DNA of 64,000 nt. It comes from Arabidopsis thaliana. Taxonomy: Eukaryota; Streptophyta; Magnoliopsida; Brassicales; Brassicaceae. The notes below the pieces were generated by a model that was not told where the DNA came from, did no database searches, and saw nothing but the letters and a program-made list of their open reading frames with translations. Position 1 is the stretch's first letter. Every line of letters begins with the position of its first letter. The DNA lies in the NCBI RefSeq assembly GCF_000001735.4, contig NC_003074.8, positions 1,798,101 through 1,862,100 of the forward strand, given 5' to 3'. A program made the position numbers and the translations under genes. Of the stretch, positions 48,431 through 60,677 are shown piece after piece.

Positions 48431-49916
48431 ATGTCTCACATCGCTGTTGAAAGGAATCGAAGAAGGCAAATGAACGAGCATCTTAAATCCCTTCGTTCTT
48501 TGACTCCTTGTTTCTACATCAAAAGGGTAAATTTCATATTTATCTGTTCGATCCCTTCATAGTCAATTAGCTAGTTTGGATGATATAGAAAAAAGAACTC
48601 AATTCACAATCCTAATTATTTTCTCGAAGAGATTGGTATTTTTTTAATGATCGTTGCTTTCTTTTGTTGAAGTTATTTCGTAGAGGTTGATTCAAGATTT
48701 ATTCCAATTTATTTATACAGACAATTGAACCTTCTCAAATTGCTTATTTAATAGGATCCCAGATAAAATTGTGCAGGAACCAAAAATCTCTTAGATACTT
48801 ATAATTGGATCATGCATGATAATCTTTCTAATATTGGATTTCCCAACTTACTATTTTTGGAAGAAAACAAAATGTTGTGGCATACATATATAGTTAATCC
48901 TATATTCTCACTGTCAGACTTCCTTGTTTGTATATGTTATGCATAGACTGTATATTTCTCTTTGGTAACTTTCTTTAAACAAACTACTCGGATGCACCAA
49001 TCTGTTTAATAATCATGTGGTCTTGTTTTCTATGATTGATCGGTATTAGGGAGATCAAGCTTCGATCATCGGAGGAGTGATAGAGTTCATCAAAGAGTTG
49101 CAGCAATTGGTTCAAGTTCTTGAGTCCAAGAAACGTCGAAAGACCCTAAACCGACCATCTTTCCCTTATGATCACCAGACAATCGAGCCATCCAGTTTAG
49201 GAGCCGCCACTACCCGAGTACCGTTTAGTCGAATCGAAAATGTGATGACCACAAGTACTTTCAAGGAAGTAGGAGCATGCTGTAACTCCCCTCATGCTAA
49301 CGTAGAAGCAAAGATTTCAGGTTCTAATGTTGTATTGAGAGTTGTCTCTAGGCGAATCGTGGGGCAGCTCGTAAAGATCATCTCTGTCTTAGAGAAGCTA
49401 TCTTTTCAAGTTCTTCACCTCAATATTAGTAGCATGGAGGAGACTGTCTTATACTTTTTCGTTGTTAAGGTACATATCTTCATCTACATACAAATTAAAT
49501 ACATTGTTAGTCAATATATTGAACAACCGATAAAACTCATTATATCTATCATGAAATTAGATGGAATTTGGTGTTATAGAACTATTACAAAGTAAAATGC
49601 TCCTAATGAATGATCAAACACCAATTATTGCTAAACCGATGTCTTGCATCGATTTAGTTACTTAACCAAATTATGACTATTTAACTTGATTTGTACTTCT
49701 TTAATTTACACCAAAAGATATATCAATATTATTAGTTAAGCTCAATGTATATATATATGGATCAGATAATATTTGTATGAGTCTTTTGTTTTGAATTCGA
49801 CGGAATTAAATTTACATGTGCAGATAGGATTGGAGTGTCACTTAAGCTTGGAGGAGCTAACTCTTGAAGTTCAGAAAAGCTTTGTGTCTGATGAAGTGAT
49901 CGTCTCTACCAATTAA
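48431..49916 (+). CDS. MUTE: Stomatal bHLH transcription factor MUTE
   Basis: Three exons (48431-48526, 49050-49469, 49824-49916) give 202 residues, the length I recall for MUTE (At3g06120). The bHLH is at the extreme N-terminus ([26 protein letters not shown], then [20 protein letters not shown]). The basic region is therefore truncated at its N-terminal side, with HxxxERxRR retained for E-box contact. The intron splits the HLH loop (YIKR|GDQAS). The C-terminal part ([44 protein letters not shown]) is the ACT-like SMF domain used for dimerising with ICE1/SCRM. MUTE ends meristemoid divisions and triggers guard mother cell fate, downstream of SPEECHLESS. It has no PEST/MAPK target domain, unlike SPCH, as known. 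The first intron (523 bases) and the promoter are AT-rich. Confidence 0.97.
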
Positions 49917-50789
49917 AAACAAAATTCTACATGTACTAGAGCGTGTATCGTTTTTTGGGATTAATAATCATATAATCGTTACATGAGCCTTGATACTTTG
50001 CTAGAAATAAGCTCCTCTAAACAAAACCTTCTTTTTAAAAAAACACACTTATGTTTTACTTAGTTTGTTGTTGTATCCGAAGTTGATCAACGTTGTAATT
50101 TCCCACAATAAATCATGACATTTTATATGCTCTAATTAACTAGTATAATATAGTTCTGAATCATCCGAATGTAAATGTGTGTTTGTGTGTAGTCATACTT
50201 AAATTGTAACACTATATTATTTGGTAGCATTTTTTTCGTTTTTTTCTCGACATATTATTTGGAGCCTAGTGATCAAAATTGTGTGTATCAACGCTACATA
50301 TGTAGAGCTTTAAGAAATCTTTAAACATGTTTTAAGATTGCAAGGTTTATATACATTCATAAATAAATATTACCTTGACTTTTTTTTTTGTTTTTTTTTT
50401 CTAAGTCAAAACTATATATTACCTAGTACCTACATTCTGGACGTAAACTTTTTTGGAAATAATTTTGTAATTTTTATCTTTTGTAAAACTTTATGATAAT
50501 AAATGTAGATAAAAATAAATATACACATATTGTATATAAATGACCAAAGCCCGAAAGGCTGGGAAGGGAGTGATAACAATTAAAAGAAAATGAAAAGATA
50601 ATAAAAGGTGGGGATTTGGTGAAGTGAGGCCTCACCTGTTTCTTGGTTAATTATCCAATTTGTCACGTGGTGCTTCCAGAACCATGCATGTCTGGCGATT
50701 GTGACATCTTCATATGTAAAATTTGTTTTTTTAACGATATCGTACATATAAAAATACTTCTTCAAGTACAGCTCCATTTCTGACCGTTC

Positions 50790-51243
50790 AATCTATGGCA
50801 AAGGCAGACTTTTTCCGATCCTTCACCGTCTCGGATTTAGTTTTCTCACCATTGAAGATCTAATTTTCCTACCTTTCTCCATGAGACGCTTTCCTTTAGG
50901 TCTCGGGGTGCTGATTTTGCTTCACCGCCGTTCGTGGTAAGGAGTATTTTGGTTTTGTTTCCTTTTGTGAGAGTTTCTAGTCTCAGATCTGTTGATTCTA
51001 TGTTTGTTTTACACTTTGTATTTCTGGTTTTGAATATCAGGATTATGAGTCCGGAAAGTATTTGTTCAGATATGATGTATTTGTAGCTTGGGTTTTTTCC
51101 CCTTTAGTTTGATCTTGTATTCGGGAGTTTTCATTTGCTTGCCGACTTTAATCTCTACAAGGATTGTTTCCTTGTCGGCCTTTGTAATCATGTGACTCTA
51201 AATTTTATCAATAAAATCCTTATTCTACTAAGAAAAAAAAAAA
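50790..51243 (+). mobile_element. Poly(A)-ended retroposon-like segment (LINE remnant or ncRNA)
   Basis: This stretch is less AT-rich than its surroundings. It has two tiny frames (MAKADFFRSFTVSDLVFS and MRRFPLGLGVLILLHRRSW). It ends with a 3'-UTR-like sequence (GCCTTTGTAATCATGTGACT, then ATCAATAAAATCC) followed by a poly(A) run at about 51231-51243. This is the layout of a 5'/3'-fused, internally deleted LINE or another retroposed transcript. I could not find flanking target-site duplications. The alternative is a real noncoding RNA gene; I vaguely recall an unknown gene At3g06125 here. Confidence 0.35.
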
Positions 51244-53399
51244 ACATTTACTTGTTTGCAATTCATTTCTCAAACAAGTTTAAACCAACCTTATTTATTT
51301 AACATAATTTTAAAGTAAAAATCCTAAATTTTACAAAAATTTCTGCGTTAAAAATATGGAACCGTTTTTTCTGTAAAATATTTTTTTTAAAAAGTACAAA
51401 ATGATTTTTATTGTGAAACGAAAAGAATATTGTTACTTAACGAAAAAATGATTTTTTAAATATTACTTGTGAAAATCTCTTCTTTTTTTCTTTTCTTTTT
51501 TGCGTCTGATTTGATTTATATACAATACATAATAATTGACACATAAATTTTTATATATAGATACTACATTATATATATGTAAGAAAATTAGTGCAAAAAC
51601 GTATGACGTAAATGATCGGTATCACGAAATGTGGCACACTCTGAGTTGTCAATATTCAATTATATTATACATCAATCCATTATCCATATTGACCCACCAA
51701 ACAAAAATCTCACTGCCTTTCATTATTAATCTCACTTTCTTTCCAAATCCTCTTTTCTATTTAGTTTAATCCCAATTTTTTAATCTATTCTCGTGACTGC
51801 ATTCGTGTCCCTTTTATTTGATTCTTCATCCCTCGATCTTTGTTTAATCGGCGCATCAAACGAGACGAATATTTTAATTTTTCCTTAAACAACTATTAAT
51901 ATGAGACTGAGAGCATGTAAAATGTAAATTAGTGACTAGTTGAAATTTTCATGGATTTATTTAAATCAATACAAATTATGGATACCATTTATCCTTTGGC
52001 ATGTATACTCAGTAGACTTTGTTTTTCTTAAAGTCTGATGCACCATATAATTCAGATTCACAGTGAGTAAAAACTTGGATATGTATTGAAGTTTTGTATC
52101 TCAACGGTTCCACTTTTGTTTGCACTACTTGTCACAGGCACCATAATCCAATCAAAGTGTGAAGAGGTATATGGTCACTGGGCCATGATGAGAGAAAAAA
52201 ACATCGAATCAAAGTGTGGAAACTCTTGAAAATCGAGATCATCCAACCACTAGACTGCTAAAATAGTAGTAGCACCCACTCCATTTAATCTTTCTATTGT
52301 ATTTATGAAAATTTAGTACTATATGCTATAGATATAAATACGTAGAACGAGAACTCATGGATTGGTTAGACATTTTCTTCTTGGATTTTAGTGTCAGCGT
52401 CCAATTGCAATTTGCATAATAGTACTATTCCTTTGAAAGGTACATTAATTGTAAATATTAAAGTGAATATTTTTAATTAATTAATAAGGATTAAGTAGAT
52501 AGAGGAAATCAATTAATACTATGTGAGAACGCGTGTGGTTCAATTATTGATTTGTTATATGAGGGTTTTTAGCAGACTAACAGTTCCTTTGTTGATAGTT
52601 AAAGTGGTCTTTGCTTGCTTATGATGTTACCCTTCACATGAACCAATTAGCATTTTGGGACTAATTGATATATTGAAAAACCAAACAAGTCTAATGTTCA
52701 TATCGTATGTAGAAACCATCCAAAATTATTATCACAATATAGGTCTCGTACTTTTACAAAACTAAGGATTTATCAGCAGTGTGTGGATAATTAATTAAGG
52801 AATATTGGCAAACAAAGTGAATGTCAAGCAATAAAGTATTAAGTGAAGAGATAAATTATTCCTTAAAAAATAAAAATAGTGATAAATAGTGTCATCAAAG
52901 GCATCTTTTCACAAGATTGTCAACGTGAGGGAATATGTACAACAAAAAAATGGAATATATACAGCCACCATAAGTAGCATACATACCAAAGGCAGTGACT
53001 GTACTAATTGCACCACTATAAGAAACATATAGCATCAATTGCATTTGCTATTGTAATAAAGTGTATGCTAGCTTTATTAAAACGAATCAAAGGAATTGCA
53101 CTGTTTGTAATAATTGCATGGTTGTACGTACCATATTGACTGGCTGCAGTGCTAAATCATATGGAGTCTTGTTTACAATATATGATGTATATAAAGATGT
53201 TGTGGTATATACGTTTGGTTGAGATTCAGAGTTTACCTGAGGATGATAACTAGTGATCACTCACAATATTGAGTTTGCAACACATTATTGGACAATTGAA
53301 AATGGAAGTGTCACCAGAACTTTGAGTAGATACTATCCAAAACTATGGGTCCTAAAGTGGAAAAAGTGAAAAAAAAAAAAGATGGGTAATTTTGTCAAA

Positions 53400-53554
53400 A
53401 ACCTGGAAAGGATAGAATTAGAGCTACAACCAAACAAGAGATGAACAAATGTCGGATCTCGAGCTGCTCGCACACTTTGTCGCAATTCACTTTTATACTT
53501 GTCTTCACTTTTCAACTCTTCTTTCAATTCTTTGTTTTTCTTTCTAAGCTCAAC
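53400..53554 (-). pseudogene. Exon-like coiled-coil fragment
   Basis: After a consensus-like acceptor (TAATTAG at about 53555-53561) the minus strand reads VELRKKNKELKEELKSED, then KYKSELRQSVRAARDP and TFVHLLFGC. The dense Lys/Glu/Leu heptads and typical codon use differ from the flanks. Beyond 53400 the frame turns into low-information sequence. No other exon is found nearby. The parent gene is not recognised; it may be a duplicated exon relic. Confidence 0.4.
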
Positions 53555-54947
53555 TAATTATATTGCAGTGATCTAATAAATGCAAAATACAGAAATATAT
53601 AGGAAACTCTGAACACAATGACTACTACGCAATAAATAAATAAAGAAACCATTTAAAGAAATTTCAACTGTTAGTCGACAACCTTGTAACTTGTAAGAAA
53701 AGAAAAATAATTGTTTTCAAGTCCAGAAATAACATTTAATCATGAAATACATTTTGATTTCAATGTACATTTATATATACTTTCCTAACTGAAATACACA
53801 AAACTTACTAAAAGAAAATAATATGTATTTGATAGAAGAAAAAAAGGAAACTATTACGTAATAAGCAGAATCTAGGCGAATCTAAAATCTGCATTAGTAA
53901 GTTTGTAAACGCAGAAAAATTGCATAGAAGATGAGACATATGCAGTTCTGAACAATTCTGCTGACGCTATACTTAGCTCTGCCTCACAGCCTTCAATTAA
54001 TTCCTTCAACTGTTCACTTGGCCCCATCATCATCATCATGAATGAGAATGACCATATTGCATGATATATATATCTTCATCTATTTTTTATAAGTCTTGGT
54101 TAAGCAGGATTATCAGTTGATATCAAATGGAAATTTGTAATAGTAATTACGCATGAAATTACTATTTGTGGATTAAAGTCATGATAACAATTGATTTGGT
54201 TGCAATAGTGACTTGATAACCAATACTATATAGGCTAGCAACGGTTTACATCGGACGTGAATTGGTGATAGAGATTGATGACCAATTTTTACGTACTAGG
54301 AAGACTATGATCACGACCCAATTTTTTATTTTTTTTTTATTTACGAATTAGTTATAAGTCGTTATATTCAATACTATTATTTTCTTGCGTTTAGACTTTT
54401 CCGCTTTGTTAACTTTTGAATTTAAATGCAACCAATCATGCTGACTTTTGCTTATACTAATATTTATCCTTAACTCGACGACAAAAAAAAGTTTCTGTAT
54501 AATTCTGAGCTAACAACAAGAAATAAAAGCAAGATCCAAATATAGTGGAGAAATCTATCTTAATATAATGGTTCGTAGGACACAACTCCACTTCCATTAA
54601 GATTCCGTATCCTCTTAGAAAATGTGCTAATAAGATCAAACCAAAAGTGTCAATATTCATAATCAATTTGGTTTGGTATCTACCGAATTTGTTCTAGCAA
54701 CTCCGTATATTCAGAATTAATTTATAGGAAAATTAGCATATAATAATTAGTCACATGTGATGAGAAAAAAAAAAAAATTACTACACTCTTTTCAAATTTT
54801 ATATTATTCTATTAAATTACCGAAGCTATCACAAAGTGAAAAAAAAAAACCTACAACAACTTAGCATTTCGATCCATCGAAAAAAACCCCAACTTAGGAT
54901 TCAAATACACACAAACTATAAAAGTTTTATTTTGATTTTTAACCATC

Positions 54948-56573
54948 TCACATAATATCGCAGCTTGATGTGTTCTCGTCGCTAAAGGCATGAGAGTATT
55001 GATCATTCCCATAAGGTGGAGGATATGGATACGGGTACGGATACGGATACGGATGCGGATTCGGATATTGGTGCGGGTTTGGCGGCATATAGTTAACTGC
55101 CGGTGGTGGCCTTGCGTACATCATTGGTTGGAACCGTTCGTTCCCCATAGCTCGTTGCTGGTTCATAACCGCCGCTAAATATTGCTGTTGTTGTTGCTGT
55201 TGCTGCATTTGCATAGGATCTATCCCGGCCCCTTGGAAATAACCCTGTGGTGCACCGCCTGGACCGGTCGCTGGTAACCCCTGAACCGCCGGCATATTCC
55301 CCATCGGACCACCCATACCCATTTGACCACCCATTGGCATGCTCATATTCTGTGGTCCTCCACCTCCCATGGGTCGGAAACCTCCCGAAACTCCTCCAGC
55401 CATGGGCCCACCTCCGCCGTTACCCTTTTTTCCGGCGTTGGGACCACCGCCTCCACCGCCGTTTTTACCATCTTGTGGATGTCCACCACCGCCGTTCTTG
55501 CCTCCACCTTGGTTTTGATTCCCAGGACCACCCTTAGCACCGCCGCCAGCACCCTTTCCACCACCGGCACCGCCGCCGCCAGCAGCGGGAGCGCCTTTAC
55601 CGCCGTTTTTAGCAGGACCACCGGCAAGATTGGCATTCTTCTGAGCGTTCATCATCATCTGTTGAGCATTAGGCATCATCGTCATGTTGGGCTTCATCTT
55701 ATTAGACGGAAGAGGGAGATCGTCAAACTCATCATCAAACTCGTCGTCATCATCATCAGTAAATTCATCATCGAATTCGTCACTGAAATCATCATCATCA
55801 TCATCTTCAGGGACATCAAACTTGACTCCTTTCTGGTTTTGGTTCTTGTTGACAGGAACAGAGCCTTTTAACTGAGGAGGAAGCTTCAGATCTTGAAACC
55901 CTTTCATCTTCTGAAGCTGTTGAAGCTGCTGCAAATGTTGTGGATTCAGTTGCTGGCCCATCTTTGGCGCATTACTGTTACCTCCACCTCCACCGCCGCC
56001 ACCTCCTCCGCCGTTTTTCTGGCCTTTCTTGTTGTTATTATTGTTTCCGCCACCACCGCCTCCGGCTTTTCCATGGTCAATCTGCATTCCCTTAAACTGA
56101 TTGGCCATTTGGGACTGATTGGGATTGTTGTTACCCTTTGGAGCTCCCCAGATTTCAGCATGTTTACCAGATTTGGCGAGCTTCTTGATGAGAACTGAAG
56201 GATCTACGCTCCCAGAGACAGTCACTTTCCCTTGCTCTGAGTCAATCTTGGTCGTGAAAACACCTGAGTTTTTGGTTTGGTTTCAGACAAAACACAAAAA
56301 TGAGTTTCAAGACTTTTAGTCAACAAACTGAAAAAAACTTTGATTCGAGACTTTAAAAAGTCAAAACAGATTTTTGTCTCCTCTACCTTCGATTTTCTGC
56401 AAGATTTTCTTGACTTTCTGCTTACAGCCATCACAGTGTATGTTCACTTTAAGAACACAAGTCTACAAATAAAATATTCTCAGATTAAGTCAACAGAAAA
56501 CTTTCATTTTAAAAAGAAAACAGAGAAGGAATGGTGAAGAAACCTGGATCTTCATGAACTCTTCTTTACTCAT
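54948..56573 (-). CDS. HIPP32: Heavy-metal-associated isoprenylated plant protein
   Basis: Three exons (56573-56544, 56387-56462, 56263-54948) give 473 residues. An HMA domain spans about 11-75 with the metal-binding HCDGC (C20, C23). A long disordered region follows: poly-Gly/Asn/Lys stretches, an Asp-rich block ([20 protein letters not shown]), Met-rich and Gln-rich runs, and a Tyr/Pro repeat ([11 protein letters not shown]). The C-terminus is CDIM, a CaaX box whose final Met favours farnesylation. HIPPs bind metals or act as membrane-tethered adaptors in stress and immunity. The order fits At3g06130; the HIPP32 number is from memory and less certain than the family. A leader intron (about 56757-56652) is plausible. 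The Gly, Gln and Tyr/Pro runs are coded by triplet or hexamer repeats and may vary between accessions. Confidence 0.9.
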
Positions 56574-56757
56574 TTTTCCTCAACTCAAAATCTCTTTCTC
56601 TCGCTTTAGAACCAGATCTGAGACAGCTCCTCTGTTACTTGCAACTTCAATCTGGACAACATAATAACCCACAAATTGTTATGTTTATCACATTCAAAGA
56701 CGCAAAGAAGAGAACACACCATTACATAGACATATATGCTGTAACTGAGGAAGATAC

Positions 56758-58892
56758 CTTTTTTTAAGTTTAGAACAACAAAGAAACAGAGGAGGAAGAA
56801 GGAGAATGAGAGAGGGAAAGCACTTGAAAGAAGGCAAAGAAGAAGAAAGAAAGATTTCGACTTTGCAGTATTAAGTTGGTGAACATTAACTTCTCCACTT
56901 CATCTTTTTCAGAGTCAGAGAGAAAGAGAGAGAGAGAGAAGTAAAGTCGCTGCTTCAATTTATTAGCCAGAAAGGAGTGAGCAATAGTATCTTATTTCCT
57001 TGCCTAGACTTTAGACAATATTTTTTGTAATAAATTCAACAAAAAGATTAGCATTAGAAGAACAAGAAAAAAAAGAGTGGTGTGGGGCTCGTTTTTATGA
57101 ATCTTTTTAATGATGAAGGCCTCTCGTATAGTATTTCATAATTTATATAGTGAACATAATCACGTTTTCGGCCAGATCTCTCTTAAGTTTCCCCTGTTTT
57201 AATAATAATACTATTTGTTTTCCAATTGCATTTAATTAATACAATTTTTTCACGATTTCATTGTTCATCGAGGCATTTACTATCATCGCTTGTTGTTGAT
57301 AAAGCCTAATCAAGCATGAAACCGAAATTCTTAAAAGTGAGATATAATCAAGTTAATTATATTTTAAATATGATAACGGTTTTCTTTGGGAAAAAATAAT
57401 GTAATGGTTTTCTTGGTGAAGCGTTTTTGACAACATGGAAAAAGGGTTCTCTTGGTGAAGGACAATTTATTGTTTATTTAAATGAAGCATGGCTAATTTT
57501 ATAATTAATCACATTCTTAACTAGATGATCTAAGCAAATAATAGAAATTGAAAATTATGACTTCTAACACAGATTTGATATGACGGTTGTCCAATTATTG
57601 ATAGAGAAAATGAATATTAAGAAGCATAATCTACACATTTGGGAAAGTTCCGAACAAAAAGATCTGTATAATTGTTTTTAAAAAAAGCAATTGATAGGTT
57701 AAAAAAATGTGGCATGGTGAGATGAATAATTCATTTTTGTCGTTGAGGTTTTGCCTAATTCGATAGCTGTTGGTCACATGAGTGTCTCTGCATATGACAT
57801 GGCTCTCCTTCTTCTTCTTCTTCTTCTTCTTCTTCTTCTTCTTCTTCTTCTTCTTCTTCTTCTTCTTCTTCTTCTTCTTCTTCTTCTTCTTCTTCTTCTT
57901 CTTCTTCTTCACAAAATGACATTAATTCCTCAAGCTTTTTGTCGTGTTACCATCTTTTCCCTTTGGATTCGTTTTCATCTTCATATTTTCGGAAAGTGCA
58001 TTATTGTACGTTTTGGCCTTTAAAAGGTAATTATTCTCTTCGACGTCACCGTTGATATCATTTCACTTTTAGTCAATTAAATGATCTTTAACTAAATTGA
58101 ATTTTCAGCTATAAAACTAAGCTAAATAGACATAATTTTGTCCTCAAGCAATCAACCAGGAAAAAAAAAAAAAAAAATCCACCATGAAAACTGTTTTTCA
58201 TAATAACAGATCATATTAAGACTTTTCTTAACTCAAAAGTTTGACCATTCTGTCAAAAGAAAAAAAATCGAATTTTTAATTTTAAAAGGACCTTTTGTGG
58301 TTTCTTTTAAGCTAAACCTCAGTGGGAAACATTCTTTTTCCTCGGGCAGCTTTTTCTTCAATTGATGTTTTAAACTTATATAGCCTAATAGGCAAAAAGG
58401 CAGAAAAATGATTCTTCTTCTTCTTCAACTTCTCCTCTTTTTCTCTCTTTTCTTTTACTTATATCTCTGCAAATACCAAATTCTTCAAGTTCTCTAATAA
58501 TTTCTAACTTTCTGGTGAGAGATAAATGGTAAATAATATGGCCGTAGCAACTCTGCAAATGTTAATATCTAGATCTTGTGAATAAATTGTTTGGATACTA
58601 TGAGAGACTTGGACCACAACATAGGATCCTTGTGCTTAAGCAAACCAACAAAAGCATTCAATTACAAACATTAAGTAGTTTGGTGAGAGTGTTAGGAAGT
58701 TATCTATACATGTACTGATGATGCTTATATCTTGCAAATACAAAGCATTAGATCAAACAAATCTATATGCGGAATGAAGGAAGTTGCACAACAATGATAG
58801 CGGAAATACAGATTCAGATATGGAGGGTTTCAGAGAAAAATGAAGAAAGAATCAAGAATGGTGTTTTATGTAAAGAAAGAACCTTTTTTGTA
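56758..58892. other. Intergenic, HIPP promoter to LUL4 3' end
   Basis: About 2.1 kb. It starts with the HIPP leader (GA/CT-rich, with AGAGAGAGAGAGAG near 56927). The middle is AT-rich and holds the long CTT tract at 57808-57910. The final bases before 58892 are LUL4 3' untranslated sequence. No gene seen. Confidence 0.55.
57808..57910. repeat. (CTT)n / (GAA)n microsatellite, about 34 units
   Basis: An uninterrupted CTT run of 103 bases, the longest triplet tract in the window. It produces long poly-Leu and poly-Lys artefact frames. It lies in the HIPP-LUL4 gap. Confidence 0.97.
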
Positions 58893-60677
58893 CTAGTGTT
58901 GTTCATCACTACTGTTCATTTTGATCTCTAAGAGCTCTTCGATGGGTTGTCGACAAATCGGACATTTGTTGGACTGAAGCCTCAATTCTTTAGCACAGTC
59001 GCTACACATGCACTGCAAAGAAGGACATACAGCATTATTATAAGACGTTTGAATAAAGCAACTACAAAGTTCTTTTCTTGAAACTAATTCTAAAGTGATC
59101 TATAGACCTTGATGGTTGGATCTGATCGAAAACAACAACTGTCTATCAAAGAAAATGCATAACTTTGGAAGTTTATATGACAGTTCATGTTGGTATTATC
59201 AGCTATCAGGCAGAGATCTCGATAAGGTTTGGAAAATGAAATGATAATTGTGAAACCACAAGCAAAAGATTGAGAAAGTGTTACCAAATGTCTGCAAGGC
59301 AGCACGGCCGTGTCCTTAGCCTCAGTCATGCAGATAACACATTCTGTACCCGAACCACTCTCATCTAAGCCCGAGGCTGCACCTTGAGTGGTCGAGCCAT
59401 ACAACTCACGGAGTTCATATCGAACTCCTTCAATCCAAAGAATCTGCTTCACAACTTTCACTTTGAAAGATCCATCATTATCTTTCTCGAGAACCGCTTG
59501 TGTGACTTGCTTATGAACTGATGATTGCTCTGAGATTGAATTTGGAGAGATTATCGTCTCAGCTGATATTACAAGCGGATACACATCTTCTTCTAAGGGT
59601 TTAGACAGATCATCAAGAACAAAGAAGCTCAGGTCAGTTCCTGTCCCTGAAGGCTGCAGAAACTTCTGTCCAGGACCTTTCTGAAAATGGAATCTTGTGG
59701 GTGAATAAACCTCTGGAAACTGTGGGATAATGGTGCAATTTGGTTCCTCCTTTGCAAAGAAGGTGATAGTGAAACTGAAAACGAAAGGACAACACAATGA
59801 GAGTCTATTCTTAAGTAACATTGATCAATACAAATCATATAAGTGAGGTTAATCCAATTCTGAAGAAAGATGGGATCAGTTTACAAGGACACCTCTCTAC
59901 GTTTCTGATCTAAAGTTGAGTTTAAAGCTTACACAACACATTGTAGATCAAGCCTTGAAATCATTATTCACAAACCCATCAAGCAAATCATGTAAAGTTT
60001 AAACCTTTTCTATAGGGAAGAGTGATTCCAGATTGTTCTCATGAGTAAAGATCTTTCCTTTAATAGTTCCCTAAGCCTTAATTTACCTATTTCGTCCCAA
60101 TTATGGTTCTAAGCATCATCAATCTCAAAACCCTAGAAATTCAATCACATTTCACGCAATCTTCATTCTTCACAGATCAAAGTCGAAATCAGATCGCTGA
60201 ATATTACCTGCCGTCGAAAAGAGCATCGAAGACGAAGGAAACTAGATGGTGACCAGGAACGAGATCGTCCACTTCAAGCCTCACTGTATCTCTATGCACA
60301 TTGACATCATTCCTCACCTTCTTCGCGTTCTGTTGCTCCAGGTATGGCTTAGGCGGTTGCGTTTGCGGCTGAGGCGGACAGTAGTACGCCGGTCTCATCA
60401 TTGGGCCCCACCAATTGGGCTGAGCGGTGGTGAAATACTGAGGAGGCTGAGGGTGATAATGGTAATGGCCGTAAGAACAAGAGTTGATCTGTGGCTGTGG
60501 CGGTAGAGGCGGAGAGAGATGGTAATTGGAGTAGTTATAGTCATAATGCGGTGGAAATGGCGGAGGAGGAGGAGGAGGGTCGAGGTAATAGTAAGGCGGC
60601 GGCGGAGGATAGTGGTGGAGGTGGCGACGATTATTGTTGTCTCGTCTTCTGTTGTTGTTGCTAAAGGAGATTCCCAT
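58893..60677 (-). CDS. LUL4: LOG2-LIKE ubiquitin ligase 4 (RING E3)
   Basis: Three exons (60677-60208, 59774-59285, 59012-58893) give 359 residues, as I recall for LUL4 (At3g06140). I start at ATG 60677 (MGISFSNNN), since Gly2 followed by SFS is an N-myristoylation signal used by the family. The open frame upstream looks like leader DNA. Residues 22-70 are Pro/Tyr/His-rich ([19 protein letters not shown]). The DAR2 domain lies in the middle ([40 protein letters not shown]). A C3HC4 RING is at the end: C302, C305, C317, H319, C323, C326, C337, C340 ([26 protein letters not shown]). LOG2-type ligases ubiquitinate partners such as GDU1 at membranes, in amino-acid export and ABA responses. All zinc ligands are present. 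Confidence 0.96.

Larger units (their letters stand above)
49917..54947. other. Intergenic region between MUTE and the HIPP gene
   Basis: About 5 kb of AT-rich DNA without a supported protein gene. It includes a poly(A)-ended retroposon- or transcript-like segment at 50790-51243 and an exon-like fragment on the minus strand at 53400-53554. Poly-T runs lie near 50380 and 54330. No RNA gene or transposon with defined ends. Confidence 0.5.

Noticed and set aside
54990-56198. Several overlapping frames on both strands across the HIPP last exon
   Set aside because: They arise from the GC-rich triplet repeats of the HIPP frame; only the frame ending in CDIM joins to the HMA exons.
57631-58023. Poly-Lys and poly-Leu proteins
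   Set aside because: Pure read-through of the CTT microsatellite.
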